A stretch of DNA of 64,000 bases from Ophiobolus disseminans (GCA_010093685.1 MU006221.1:487530-551529), one strand, 5' to 3'; shown: positions 21,349-34,053, counted from the first letter of the stretch. The notes: generated by a model not told the origin, from the letters alone. Numbers and translations are program-made.

Positions 21349-24124
21349 TCATTTTTCTTTCCCTTTGCGCGGGGAGTGGGGGCTAGTATCGCGATCCTGG
21401 TGACTGTAGAAGTAGTCCGTCGCTGCAATCCCCTCTTGCTCCATGGCAGGGGTACTCATCTTTGCATACGTGGGCTCTTGCTCAGTAACGACCAAAGCAG
21501 ATGCGCGCGGGTTGAAGAAGTAGTCTGGTTCCAATATCCCCTCCCGTACTACCGCCAGTGAGCCCATCCGAGGATGTACAGGCTCCGGGCGCGTGACACC
21601 TTCAGCGACACCGGAAGTGGCACGCTCTCGCGGCGAGACATCTGAAGTAGGGCTACGTCGAGGGGGTATACCGGAGTTGGAACGCTCTCGCGGTGAGACA
21701 TTTGAAGTATGGATGCGATGAAGAGGTGATACAGTTTCATGGTCATTAATCGTGACACGCGATCCTGAATTGATTGTGACGACCGTCAAGCGGCGACCGA
21801 AACCTGGTCGGAAGGATGGGCCTTCTTCTTCCAGACGGATAACGACTTCGACAGCTTTCTCGTCCTCAATGACCATTGGGTGGCGTTTGGCAAAGTAGCG
21901 GGCGTACTTCCAGATTGCCCTGGGGTCAGTGAGTAGTTGTTCAGTGGTGTGAGATTTGAGAAGCGTACCAATAACAGCTTGCGACGTTTACTACTGCAAG
22001 AACCATCTTGTAGGGAAGATAATAAACATAGAGCAGGACCCAACCAAGTCGCTCTCCCTTCCGCCGCAGATGTACCTCGTTGAAGATGATGACATTGATC
22101 AGATACATGACGATTGTTGCGGCAAGAAGAATGCCAGCAAAAGATGGTCGTACAATGAAGGATATCGGAAGGATGAATGGTGTGAGTAGGTACAAGAGAG
22201 TTTCGTAAACCTGATCTATCAGTAAGGCTCGTGGGAAAATGCTGGGCGACTTACCTCTTGAAAGACGAAAAGCTTCGCACCAATCTCCCACCACCCTAGC
22301 TTCCAACTCCCAAATATGTAAGCCATGTTGTAGTACATACCATTCACAAAAAAGAAGTTCCATCTCTTAAAGCGCTGACTGAAGATGGTCATCTCACCAA
22401 ATCCGCCGCGAGAGCCTCCGCTTGAGAAAAAAACTGATGTCGGTGTTTCGGTCTCAACAAAAACCTGTGAACACATCTTGATGCGGGAACCAAGCTTTCG
22501 AGCTACATGGCCAAAGAACCAATCCTCGGACACGCTGAAGCCAGGATGCTCGTGGAAAGTTTTGACAAGTAATTCTCGGTCCCAGAGGGAGATGGCTCCA
22601 TGCGGAAATGTAGCGGAACCAACACGGCCGGCGAACTCGCGCTGAATGCCACTGAGTTTGTATTCGAGGTCTTGCGCTCTGGGATACATTAGCATGGTAC
22701 CTTATGGATAGAGAATAAAATACGTACTGCTGGCACAAGTTACCCTTAGACGAGTTAGGTCCCACAGATTTGATGGTGTATCCAATGCACAAGACCTTTC
22801 CAACGAGGCGCTCAGTGACTACTGGGAAGTTGTTTGGAAGTGCACAATCATCATCAATGAGGAGTACGTTCTTGAAGGATTTTGCAGCATAGCATCCCAC
22901 AAATTGGGCAACGATCTTTGAGCCTATAGGTGACCATATGTGATTCACTCCGTATGGACGGCAGACTTCTTCCGTGTTATCGAGTGGCGTAGGACTATTG
23001 CCGTTGGCGATGACGAAGATATGTGATGGCGGGAAGATCTTCAAGGCTGCTTCCAGTGTCGCTGCAATCAGACCAGCTGACTTGTAGCATGGAATCATAA
23101 GCGCGGTATCCTTAACGTTCGGCTGGATTTTAGTCTCGGTGGGGTAATCGGCAGGTGGAGGATCCTTTTCGAAGAGGATGAGAAGGGGCGCGAAGGCATA
23201 GCTGCAAAGATGTTAGATTGGCTTCGAGGTTGGGCATGAGTAAACTTACAAAAAAGCAATCGCAATCGTGATGCTAAAGCCGCCAGCGATAACAAACCTA
23301 TTCGCCACCGCCCACCACAGCCACCATACAGCTCCGTTCCACAGCGGAACACCAACCAGAACAAAATAAACAAAAAGGACCAGAATGGTGTAGAAGACGT
23401 ATTCGAAAGCCCATTGGAGGTACTTGTTGCGTTGTAATTCTTTCCCTCGTTTCTTGGCGTTCTCATATGTCTGCCACATACTGCTTCTTCGCACGTATGA
23501 TATACTGGCGAATGTCCTTCTCCGTATGCTGTGTGGTATGATGGTATCAACCACGGATCGTAATGTGCCTCTCCTATCATGACGTTCGTGAAAGCTATCT
23601 GCAGCTTCGAGATCTGCTGTCTGTGGCTCCTGGGTTGATACTGACTGGCTGCGAAAGTGGTCTTGTGAAGATTCACCATCACTTGAGTTGTTCCTAGTTG
23701 AGAACGGATTGGTAGCGGAATGGAAAGGAAAAGATGATGCATCTGTCGTTGACCAATGGACTACACTGGGGCCGCGTATTTTCGTTTCACTTTTGTCAGG
23801 TTTCGTCGAGAGAGGAGATGTCCCTGGGGCAGATTTTGTTTGCTCGCCTGGCCCGATTGCTACATCGTCCGAGATGTGCGAACTCTGCGTACCAGCTATC
23901 CTAGGATTGCACGCTGTGCTTCTTGAATTCAAGCGATTCGACGGCCGCGACTGCCATGAGATGGACTTCCGTGTATCTTGGGTCGAGCTGGTGTGGCCGG
24001 TGGCCTGCAGGAGGTGCGGGGGAATGATGATATCTTCCGTTGCAAAAGGTATACTTGATGTTAAGGGTTTCGATGGGATAGAGTAATCATTGTCCTGAGA
24101 TTTCTCGAGATCTTGCTGGTCCAT
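21349..24124 (-). CDS. Family 2 glycosyltransferase, processive membrane type
   Basis: Five exons (24124-23250, 23201-22728, 22678-22255, 22210-21969, 21919-21349) give 861 residues. The first 200 residues are disordered and Ser/Thr-rich. Two to three N-terminal helices follow (about 235-305), then the catalytic GT2 domain: IPCYKSAGLI, LLIDDDCALP with D408-410, the SEDW motif with D502, and QRFKRW at 551-556, which stands in for the QxxRW motif of processive synthases. Further membrane helices lie at about 560-690 and a disordered C-terminal tail follows. Known relatives include the ZtGT2/FgGT2-type enzymes needed for hyphal extension and capsule-like Cps1 synthases. The likely role is making a cell-surface polysaccharide at the plasma membrane. 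The tail contains a 60-bp coding repeat (listed). The long termini are unusual for Cps1-type enzymes. Confidence 0.82.
21611..21714 (-). repeat. 60-bp tandem repeat inside the glycosyltransferase tail
   Basis: Bases 21611-21654 and 21671-21714 match closely at an exact 60-bp period, encoding two SNVSPRERS/SDVSPRERA-type units 20 residues apart. The repeat keeps frame and may vary in copy number between strains. Confidence 0.7.
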
Positions 24125-25100
24125 TATGGGGTGACAAACACTTCCAAGGATGATGATAGCATTCTTGTTGGACGGTTATGGTAGGTGAAAGACGTGCTAA
24201 ATAAATTTGTAGCGGCGGGTGGCAGCACCAATTTTATCAGACACACACTTAACCAATATATCGTCATGATTGAGCCTTGACTCTCCGAATCTTCCCTCCA
24301 TAGGCTGTGCCAATGCTCGGCCGGATATAGGCCTGAGCAGGCCTCGCGCTATAAGTCTTAAACTTTGGAACACATCGCTGACGTTTCTGACTCTTTGGTA
24401 CTTCGGACGTTAGACCATGGCAACACCAAAGCCCGACAGGTCCTAAGTGAGATAGTCAAGAGGCGAAAGTCCTGTATTCATCTCACTTCTTTGTTTAGCC
24501 CTTGGCTCGCCTCCTTCGGAACCAGCCGACGGTAGCATTGTCGGTACCGGAGCGTCGGCTATGATGACAATGCCTTTGCTTGACAATGCTAGCGCGGAAG
24601 TGACAGGACGATATAGCACTAACAGCGGACCGGCGCCACAGCCGATTGATCGATTACGTCTTGGCAATCCCGAATAGTTCATCGGCGACCTTGACATCAT
24701 GGACCCAAATTTGTGAATGTGGGGTGATGTCCGGAGTGGGTGCGGCGTCGAACGTCGATCGTACATGCTGATATCCTCGTGAATGGCGCACCGCTTGAAC
24801 ATGTGTGTTGACCGTGGCTGAGCTGCGTTGGCCGGATTGGGACCTGCACACCATCAACCAAAATCAGTTGATTCGATCGTGATCTCGACTATAGAATTTT
24901 CCCAGAACCAGTATACACAGGTAAGGTCCAAGCTAGAAAGTCGGGCAAGCCTCGGCATCGGTGTGTGTAAAGAACCTTCCGCGCGGAGAATTCGCCCGCC
25001 AAGAGTGCGCGAAGGTAATCTCAAGTTGTACAAGTGTGTGCCGCTAAACATGCCATACAACACAACTCCATCATTCGTATGCAGATGATGTTTCCAGACA
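24125..25100. other. Intergenic, nothing clear
   Basis: About 975 bp upstream of the glycosyltransferase and downstream of the Zn2Cys6 gene. Minus-strand frames at 24443-24857 show no domain and poor coding character. Confidence 0.4.
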
Positions 25101-26818
25101 TCAGAAGCTTCCGTCCATGCTCATACTGCTCGGGAAAGTAGGAGACATAGGCGCCATGTCGTAAGGTGACCGAGAACTCGAAGGTGCTGACATTGACCTC
25201 TCGTGCCATTCTTCATGGTCTTCTTCTGGTGAGGAGTACTCAAGCAACTTTTGAGGTGAGCCAACAGCTAGTCCCAAGGTAGATAGCTTATCCTGCAAAA
25301 TGCCGAGAACTGCAGGGTTGCCGCCACGGAAACCTGCCAACACCTGCGAGAGATTATGAATGAGATCTCGTGGACCAATGGTGAAAGAAGATTCTTGGTT
25401 CATTGACGGCATGATGATCATGACATCCGCTAGAGAATTAGCGACATCGAACAACTTCGATTCCTATCATACAGTTAGCCGAAGCAACGCAGCGTGCGAA
25501 GGCCCATACATACCATGCCCGGACCGTGAGCTTCGATGCTCTGCTGAGAAAGACTGCTTAGATTGCGAAGCACATTCTGAGCTACTTTGGCCGGGAACGA
25601 GAACGAAAATTCTCCCTCTGTGTTTGTGCTGCTCAGATTTGTGACATTTAGCGCATGCTGCCATAGGAAAATGCGCATCCACTGTTGGGTCATGGATATA
25701 TCTGCTCGCTGTAGCTCGTTCTCCAAACTGAGCGGTGCTTCGTCACTGCTTAGCTCCTGTTGAGCCATAGCAAGCGCAGCTCGAGCACTCGTAGGATCCG
25801 CTGTAATTGTGATGTCGAGAATGCGAAAAAGCTTACAGAGCTGGATGAAGGCGGGCGTGACTGTCCCATCGTCCAAGTTCACTAATTGAGGCAGATCTGC
25901 GGTCCGTTGGAGGGTTGTTGGCACATCGTGCTGTATCGAGTGTGCTCGTTCCGTGATGAATAAGAGCCAGTATATCCTCAAAGTGTGCTGCACTTGCTCA
26001 GGGGTCATGGTCGCGTAGTAGCTCGCCTTGTGCAACCCAAGAACATGCGCTTTGACGATCGCTTCTCCGAGAAGGGTAGTGGAAGCGCTCATGCGCCCAA
26101 CGTTCGCAGAGTATACGTGTAAGAAGAAGCTGCTTAGGACCGAGTATATGCAGACGTTCTCCAGGTGGTCTACCTCGTTCCGGGCCTTCTTTGATTCCCG
26201 CTCGAACACGCTACTCGACACGCAATAGTGGCCTTCAGTAGGGCTGCCTGGGTCGGTACTGATAGAAAACTGGCTGACTACAGCCGCGCAAATCGCAGTC
26301 GCAAGAGCATAGGCCTCTAGATCATCTGGTTGTGCGAGCAAGCGTTCAGTGAGCGACCCGGCGTCGACGACAGGCCAAATGCCATACCCTCGAACCTGGT
26401 AAACGTCCAAATACTGCGAGATACATGAGGTCGATATCCTTTGATGGTCCTTGAAAGTACTCGGGAAAGTTGGACTGATGATGTCCGGCCACCCCTCGAC
26501 CTGGACGTCATCTATCGTCGGCAAGGAGTCGATGTAGGGAAGCTCAGTTGAACTTGGGCTGGCAGCATCGAGACTTGCTTCACTATTGCTTCTCGACTCA
26601 TCGTTGCTATTTTTGCTGCGCTCTTGTAGTCTTCTGATTGCGGCTTCTGTCGTCCGACGAGGTCCTTTGGGTCCAGATTTTCCATGTGTCTTGAGATAAG
26701 TGCAATCCCAACTAGCAGCCTCGCATCGAGAACAAGGCTGATTTCCGTCGCATCGAACCTTCCTAACGGAACAAGGATCGCATGCCCGTCGAGTGCCCTT
26801 CCGCGGAGCCACGCTCAT
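25101..26818 (-). CDS. Zn2Cys6 transcription factor
   Basis: Two exons (26818-25514, 25463-25101) join in phase 0 to 555 residues. The binuclear zinc cluster is C13-x2-C16-x6-C23-x5-C29-x2-C32-x6-C39, followed by a GPKGPRR linker typical of MAL/AmyR-like fungal activators. A fungal-specific regulatory (middle homology) region spans about 130-350, with YLDVYQVRGYGIWPVVD at its start. The C-terminus is Ser/Pro/Met-rich and could be an activation region. It would act in the nucleus as a sugar- or metabolite-responsive regulator. The MAL-like linker and the presence of an alpha-glucosidase in the same window are suggestive, but seven kb and other genes separate them, so the link is weak. Confidence 0.87.
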
Positions 26819-27898
26819 CGTTTCGACTAAGCGACTAGGTAGCAGGCTGATGACGAATGAGAACGCGCGCGAGGCAGCCGGATCCGATCTCAGTGCGTCA
26901 TTGGCGAAGCTTGTTGTCGATCCGACAGTAGGAGGAAGTGGGCCAACGCAGGTACGTCGGAAGAATTATTCGGGAGAGTTTGCCCAGGACAAGAGTTGTG
27001 CCTGCGAACAGATGTCGTACGGAAAGGACTTGCGACGAACGCGCAAGAAAAGGTGGAGGTGCGGCTGCTTTTCGCCGATCTTTCCCCTTTCGAGAATGGG
27101 TAGACTGGCCAATCACACATGTAACGGGCCACCCTCCTGCTTCCGTGGCGCTGTTGGGCCTGCTACGAACGATGGTTTTGTTTGGGTGCATGGCAGCCTC
27201 CGAAGAACCTCCCTTGGGTCTGGCCGGACAGTCATTGAGGGGAGCGTATATACAGCCGATTCAACCCAGATGTTGCGTAACCATCTTAAGCTGACGCAGA
27301 TTCTTCGGCCTGCAACTGAAATCTTGGTCCGGTATGTGGAGGTTCCCGAAACTGTTGTGTAGGCCCAGACTCATCCAAAGGATACATTCGCCGGGTACGG
27401 TGCCAGATGGTTGAGGTGTATACGCTCTACATCCTGAAGGATGACTGTACTGATGGCCTGGAGGAGCCATATGCACGCCTCGCATGATCCAGACGCATTT
27501 TTGTTGAGGTGAACAGGTTGCGTGTCTGAGATTTGGCACGTTCTTGCCAGGTGCGCGAAAAGAGACGGTCCGTGTCTTTGTCGCGACACGGCGGCCCAAG
27601 CATTCCAAGGTTACCCTAGCCGGTCTCGGGTAGTGCACTAGATTTTCCACTCCACCCAGCACCAACTTCAAATTTTCTTAACAGTTTTCTACGTCATGTC
27701 AAAAGGGGGGGAAAGCGATATAGGGAAAATGCAGTGTGTGGCCGGAATATCATGTCGGTCTCCCATTTTCACGTCCTTTTTACTAATGGCTTGATTTGGT
27801 CGCGCTTGATTTCTATTTGGAAGGCGCCTAACGAAGTGCAAGACGAGGAAATGTTATAGTGCATAATGAACATTGTTTTCTCTCCTTGGAATATTTCT
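26819..27898. other. Intergenic, nothing clear
   Basis: About 1.1 kb: promoter of the Zn2Cys6 gene at its left end and the 3' end of the SRR1-like gene at its right. Open frames on both strands (26793-27362 +, 27261-27671 -) overlap each other and show no recognisable domain. Confidence 0.4.
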
Positions 27899-29263
27899 TC
27901 ACTCCTTAACATATATCTTCAATCCCGAAAAGATAACCTGCAACTGTTTCAGCCGCTCCTTCTCCCACAACCCCCGCTTCTCTCTCTCCTCCTCCTCAGG
28001 CCGCGTTTCACGTGACCATTTCCCCTCGTGTTTGTCCAGAGACATCCCCAAAACATACTGTTCATCGCCGAATTCCTCGCCCACACAGCGCTGCTTGAAG
28101 CTAACAGAATTTTTGGTAGACCACTCGGATCCATAATTAACCTCTGGCTCGGTCTCCGGTGCGAGAACGTCATCGAAGATCTCGTCGCAAAGAATAGCTG
28201 TCGGACCGTCGTATTCGAGTGTGATGTCGGCGACAATCTCGACCACGGCTGCGGCGGGCGCGATGCTGACGACGAAGGTGCTCTTTGTAATCGCAGAGAA
28301 GCCATCGAGGTTAGTAACGGCTCGAATGTCTAGTATATCGCGCAATATATTCTTGCATCGTTCGTCATATGCAGGGTCTTGCGCAATGACTTCAATCTCT
28401 TTCTCCTTTCCTGCATCTTTATGAAACTTCCGAAGAGTGTCACGGATGGTGGCTGCTGCAAGATGTTGCACATATGACTTGGGTGTTCCGTGGTGCAAAG
28501 CGCCTAGAGCAAAACAAACAACCTTGTTGACATCTTTGAGTGACGCCGCATGTTTGAGTATGATAGCTTCCAGTTTAGTACGTGTGATGTTCCACTGGTC
28601 GGCCTGTGTCACTTCGACCTCCTCATCATCAGTTGATAGATTTTTGCGTTTCCTGAACTCGTACTTCCGTTGCTCTTGACTATCAAGCGATTTAAGTCTT
28701 TGCCACACCATGTCCTCTGCGTTTGCGACAGAACCACGTTGCCATCTAAGCTTCCAGAATTCCCAGCAGGGATCCTTCTCTGGGCACAACACCAAACGCT
28801 CATGGTGGCTTTCGATACGAGTGTTGATCTTCCAAAGGTGTGCAGACTTCTCGGGAGGGATGCCTTTACTGATTGCCATGTAAGAACGCAACATGAGATT
28901 TAGGAATGGCTCCTCAACAGTAAGTTGGGGTACACCTAGAGAGTGCCTATCCCCAAACATGTCGATGGTATCGTAGTTCTTCCTAGGGAAGAATTCATCG
29001 AGGTGCTTCTGTAAATCAGCAACGTCATCGGGAGCAAGCTTCCTTTTCGCCTTATCCAGTTTGTCGGTTTTCCCTGTTTCTTTTTCACCTTGTTCTCGAG
29101 ATTTCTGAAGTCTGTATTTGACCTTCTCGTTGAACACAGTAACTTTGCCCATTACGTCATTCGCTATTCCTTCGATGGGATCTGCAGTCCAGATTGGGTT
29201 GCTGCGCTTGTCGAGGAATCCATACAGTTCGATGAGTCTCGGTGGTTTCGGTGGATCAGACAT
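27899..29263 (-). CDS. SRR1-like domain protein
   Basis: Intronless, 454 residues. The first 240 residues are charged and helical with no recognised domain. From about 245 the order of motifs fits the SRR1-like domain: VVCFALGALHHG, then YVQHLAAATIRDTL, then EIEVIAQDPAYDERCKNIL, then a TNLDGFSAI...STFVVSIAP segment, where the family usually has a metal-like PHC motif. Here the His-Cys pair is replaced by AP. SRR1 proteins are involved in circadian input in plants and in haem-related regulation in yeast and animals. Fungal versions with a long N-terminal extension are common and uncharacterised. The C-terminus is a basic/acidic coil. Confidence 0.6.
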   Translation of the reverse strand: MSDPPKPPRLIELYGFLDKRSNPIWTADPIEGIANDVMGKVTVFNEKVKYRLQKSREQGEKETGKTDKLDKAKRKLAPDDVADLQKHLDEFFPRKNYDTIDMFGDRHSLGVPQLTVEEPFLNLMLRSYMAISKGIPPEKSAHLWKINTRIESHHERLVLCPEKDPCWEFWKLRWQRGSVANAEDMVWQRLKSLDSQEQRKYEFRKRKNLSTDDEEVEVTQADQWNITRTKLEAIILKHAASLKDVNKVVCFALGALHHGTPKSYVQHLAAATIRDTLRKFHKDAGKEKEIEVIAQDPAYDERCKNILRDILDIRAVTNLDGFSAITKSTFVVSIAPAAAVVEIVADITLEYDGPTAILCDEIFDDVLAPETEPEVNYGSEWSTKNSVSFKQRCVGEEFGDEQYVLGMSLDKHEGKWSRETRPEEEEREKRGLWEKERLKQLQVIFSGLKIYVKE

Positions 29264-30371
29264 AGAGCTTGATCTTCGGGACTATGCTTTTGGAAGTTGT
29301 AATGTGTTATACGCAAGCAGCAACCAACCTCGCGGTCATTTTTATACTGCAACATGACTCTCAAGGCAATGACCGACATGACTTCGTCAACTGCCTATCG
29401 TCGAGGACTCAAGTAATTGATGCGGCAAACTGTTGTAAGAGGTTGAACGAGTGTTGCCACGATCTCGAGCTAGTTCGTAGACTCACGTTTATAGTAGTCA
29501 TGTTCTAAGATTGCTGTTGCACAAAAGCATTGACGGCTCATAGCTCAGCGATACTGTACCACCGCCCAACATGAGCGCACATCAAACATGTTCCCTTGAT
29601 GATTCACACTAAAGAATGACCTCTCACACCTCATGGTGATGTCATTTTGAGGACCTGTGGGCCGCTGCAAGTCGTGCAGGTGTTCGGAGTAGCAGTGACG
29701 GTAGTTATCTCAATGGCACACTTGCCTAGGTGAGCATAGCGCACTAATGCGGTAGACACGTTGAAGGCTCTACGACCTTGCTTCCTTGAAGCTTTAGCAT
29801 GGCAGACATTGGTGCGGTTATAGAGAGGCACGGCTTGTCCTGACATCGTCGATCAGCCTTTGGGGGAAGCATATGGACAGATTCCACGGTGATAATAGGA
29901 AGAGAGCCTGTTATGTTTCCCGAGCCGGAATGCGTAGATGCACTACTGATGCGAGTCATTTGGCGATGGGAGGAGTTTCCAAGTTTGGATGTGACGAGCC
30001 GATGAGTGGAGGAGGATGACATAAGCACGCTAAATGTCGGCGCACAGCGGCCCCAACACGCGACAACCCATCCGTGTCTCGTTGCATGGCATCGCCGATA
30101 TCATTACGACGCGCTTAATATTGGAAACTACGAGGAATCCGACTATGTTCAAAAGTCACTCATCAAATGACACTTTTACCAGGTATCTGTGGAGAAGGTC
30201 ATCTGAGCCATGCTGTGGCCGCTTAGCAGCCGTTGTGGAATGCGCGAGCAACCCGATCCGAGTAACAGACCCAGAAAACCCTGTGCTTCCCACAGCATGT
30301 AGAGGCGAAGCAAAGCGACACCATACGAATACGTGAACATCCTCTCCGACTAACACTAATTGACCATCAAT
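29264..30371. other. Intergenic, nothing clear
   Basis: About 1.1 kb between the divergent starts of the SRR1-like gene and the NLR relic. The small frames (29631-30028 -) show no domain. Confidence 0.4.
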
Positions 30372-33300
30372 ATGTCCCAGCAGCGAACTAAATTCGAGAG
30401 CATCTTTCAAGAAGGACGCAGACGGTATGAGAAGAAGACAGGGCAACAACTCGATGTTACGCTCCTCGCGACAATGAGCACGGTGGCAGATGTGCGCCTT
30501 TACATCGAGCAGGAAAATAACAAGTTCGCGACTTTCAGGGCTCAAAACAGCATTCTCTCCGGTGGAGAGAGTGTCCCAGATTGTGGCAGCAGGGAGCTCT
30601 GCGGGATTTCCTCCTGCTGGCGCGTGCTTGGGTGCTGTTGCGCTGCTCGTCAAGTCTGCGCAGGACGTATCTGCCCACTATGATCGTATTGTCGATTTGT
30701 TCGATATGTTGGCAGTAAGTCAATACCTCTGGTCGATTGGACGCGACTGACAAGCCCCTTTAGAGCACCATGTCCCGTTTCGATCTCCACGACTTGGAAA
30801 ACACAAGCCCCCAGCTTGAAGAAAATTTCGCCAACGTCCTCGCAACCATTCTCGAAATGATCGGATACTCCACCAAAGCGATCTCACGGAAGAGATGGAA
30901 GGAATACATGGCGAGGAGAGCAGAAGATCGAGGCACTGCGCACGCGTCTGGAAAGACCTGTGCAAGATGGCAATACACTCAATGTCAAAGAGATTGTGGG
31001 TCACACTTCTATGGAAGCTAAAAGAAGGTTGATCAGCTTAAAGACAGCACCAGGAGGTTCGGGGTTGATGTGGTGGACGTGAAACATGCGAGTCGCATAA
31101 CTATCGCAGCAACACCAGTCCAAATGCGCTATGAGCGCAACGCGTTTCTGAAGCTGCTTCCCGCTTTTCAAGGTACGTTTGAGCTTAAGAACATGAAGAT
31201 GACGAATCTGAGGTGACAAACCTGAGGGTGATGTGTGACTTGCAGCTGTTTGTCGCACAACCAACTAATCGAGGTGACGCAGAAGCTATAAATCTAAACA
31301 TCAGCATCCTTCTTCTAGGCAGACCATACCTCACGCATTCTCTCGAAGTGTCAGCATACAACATTCCATCTCCCATGGCGACGGTACACATCAACATGAA
31401 CAAATCCCGAGATGATCTCGCAAAATTTGTGGAGGAAGGTGTCGCGCGACGCTTGAGGCTCGATGGCGTGACCGATGATCTGAAGCACTTCGTTCAGGAA
31501 ACTATCGAAGAAAAAGCTCAAGGGATGTTCCTCTGGGCAAATTTGATGCTGGAAATCCTCAAATGGCAAACCACCGAAGCAGACGTCCGGAGAAGTCTTG
31601 CAACCGCGCCCACTGGCATCGACGACATGATTATCGATGTGCTCAAGGTATACAGCTCAGTACTCCGAGGAAGAGAAGCCGAGGAGTTCAATACAATTCT
31701 AGCGTGGTTGTCCCGTGCCGCCCGACCACTGACCTTGGCTTTACTCGATGCGGTACTAAGATGACTGTCTCCCTCGGGAGACAAGGTTCTCTCTTTGGAA
31801 GACAAACTGCGGGACACATATGCCTCACTTATTGGAGTTTTTAGAGATGACGGACTATCCACTGGCGAGCTGATGAAAGATGGGACAATGACGGGAAGGT
31901 CCACGCCAACAACGACAACGGTTGGCTTTGCACATGCGGCGATTACTGAGTTCTTCCAGAGTCCAAGTGGGAAGTTCTCGAAAGGCCCGACATCAATTCC
32001 TATTGGTGTCATCCACCACGAGGCCGACACCACACTTTGGAGAACTTGTCTCAAGGTTTTCGTAGACCCGGGAAGTGGGGGTCTCTTGGAAAGCTCGAAG
32101 TTGTTGCAAGCATACGTTAAGCACAATTGGATTACCCATGTGGAGGCATCGTTAATGTCGCAACCGAACATCACAATCGACACTAGGACACCATCAGAAC
32201 ATGCGGAGATCGTCAACTTGCTGTACCCTTTTCTCAGCAACAATGTCATCATTCGTGATTGGTGCCATGGCATACCTTGGACTTTCTATAATGGAAACAT
32301 GATAGCTGCTATAGTCGACAGCGTCACAGCGTGCAGCAAACAACACCCAGCCTCCATCCTAAGACAGGTGCAGTTGTGGGTATCGGACTGTGAATCTAAC
32401 CCCACCAAAGTCTTTCTTCCGCTAGTACGCATTAGCGTAACGGAATGCCTTCATGGCACATGGACTGCTCTTACATCACTGAGTGTTGTTGCCCAAGTTA
32501 AGGCTTTGGTGGATGGAGGCGACACTCCTGACACTATTCAGACTCCAGTCCCTTCGGAGGTGCTGATCAGTGCTGCGCGCTGCATCGGCCTCGAGGAAAC
32601 TGCTCCCTGGCATCGGAAACTTGCACTGGTGTTACGGAATGCGAAACACCATACAGAGGCTATCGCACATTTTGAGCGTGCTTTGGAGCTCGATTCAGAG
32701 TTAGTTGAGGCGCGCGGCGGTCTTGCAGTTGTCTATGAAGAGCAGGGCCATTTTAACAAAGTCATCGAACTCGAACTTCAAAAAGTGCAAATACTCAGCA
32801 AGCGAGGAAATACGGATGGTACTTCTCGAGGGGAATTGACGGCCTTACTCGGGCGAAAAGACCTTTCACGTTGCTACGAGATGATTGCGAATGCACATCA
32901 GGAAATGCAAGACTCACGCATGGCGTTGAGATATTGGAGGAAAGCGGCCGAAACTGGAGAGGTTGCAATTTGGGCGACATCGCAGTACTTGGAACTGCTA
33001 GCAAGCTCCCCTTCGAATACGCGATGGCAAGAAACCACGGAACTGTTCCAGTTTCTACAACACTGTAGAAGGTCAGAAGGCTATGATCGATTAATGGCCA
33101 TGATGTTCTGGAAAATATGGCCTGAAAACCAACAACCCGAGTTTTACTTCATGATCGCAACGGCAGCTCAAGAAACCGGCCAGCTGTCATGGCTCGTGCA
33201 GGCATTGGAAGCAGCAATAACATCGGCGGAGTGGAGAAGCAATTTGAGCGTCTTCATCCTGAAGCTCAACCTTGCTCTACTGCTTGAGAAATACGCATAT

Positions 33301-34053
33301 GACTACAGACGGGCCGAGAAACTTCTAGAGGAGATTGTTCATGTTGCCAGCATCAAACATCAAACGCCGATCGAAGAGCTGGAAAGATGCAAGAAAGTCG
33401 TAGCTCGCAGCTTTTGCCACATCTCCATACGAAAAAGTGCAGAGGCGGGCCGAAACGACTGCGCGAAGCATTATCTTTATACCGTGCTAGCTCTTTTCAA
33501 TTCCGGACTGGAGCCGCAAGATCCGACCAAGAAAATCGTGTACGGAGAACATACGCACGTCTATCTCGCGCTACTACACCGACTCAACGGGTCGATTGAA
33601 GATGCGGCGCGCGTTCTGCAGCCTTTGATGGCGCGCTGCTGTGACCTAGCTGGTGAAGGCTTTTTGAGCTGCGCAATTGGCATTTGGTCACTTGCCGAAC
33701 CTCTCCTCACCCTTGGTGAAACAAAGAATGCTACCGATCTGCTCAACTACGTTTTATGCACGCATGGCTGGGGATGCGATGGCTGTGGGGAGCATACCAG
33801 CGGCAACACGAGTACGTGCATCTGCCAGTACTGCTTCGAGTCCTTCTGCGACACGTGTCGCAAAGGCCTGGCATCGCCACGGCTCACGCGGTTTTGCTTC
33901 GAGGGACACAGCGTATTGACGCTCAAGTCAAGCTCGCAGGGTGTTCCCAGGGATGAGATCGTCTTCCGGGGGGAGCGCATTGCTCTCAATGATTGCCTGG
34001 TACTGTTGAAGGAGCAATGGGATTGCGGTTCCGGTGGGTCCTCATCAACATGA
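30372..34053 (+). pseudogene. Decayed NLR-like STAND gene (Goodbye domain, lost NACHT core, TPR, zinc finger)
   Basis: The N-terminus (ATG 30372) matches the fungal STAND N-terminal Goodbye domain: FESIFQEGRRRYEKKTGQQL, FATFRAQ, FPPAGACLGAVALLVKSAQ, VSAHYDRIVDLFDML. An intact intron lies at 30715-30763. The frame breaks by +1 at about 30540-30570 and again at about 30910-30925. The NACHT ATPase should follow, but only about 250 bp separate this from a late NACHT/winged-helix part (LGRPYLTHSLEVSAYNI, GMFLWANLMLEILKW, LAWLSRAARPLTLALLDAVL). No GxxxxGKS/T P-loop or Walker B is left. A TGA at 31762-31764 interrupts VLR-x-LSPSGDKVLSLEDKLR in the same frame. After it, 750 residues stay open: TPR-like repeats (about 32600-33450) and a Cys-rich finger CDGCGEH...CQYCFESFCDTC. 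Such proteins take part in fungal self/non-self recognition and cell death. This copy cannot make the full protein; the downstream open frame might still be expressed alone. Confidence 0.72.

Noticed and set aside
26793..27362. 189-residue plus-strand frame upstream of the Zn2Cys6 gene
   Set aside because: Overlaps the 5' end of the factor gene on the other strand and has no domain; several overlapping frames suggest chance.
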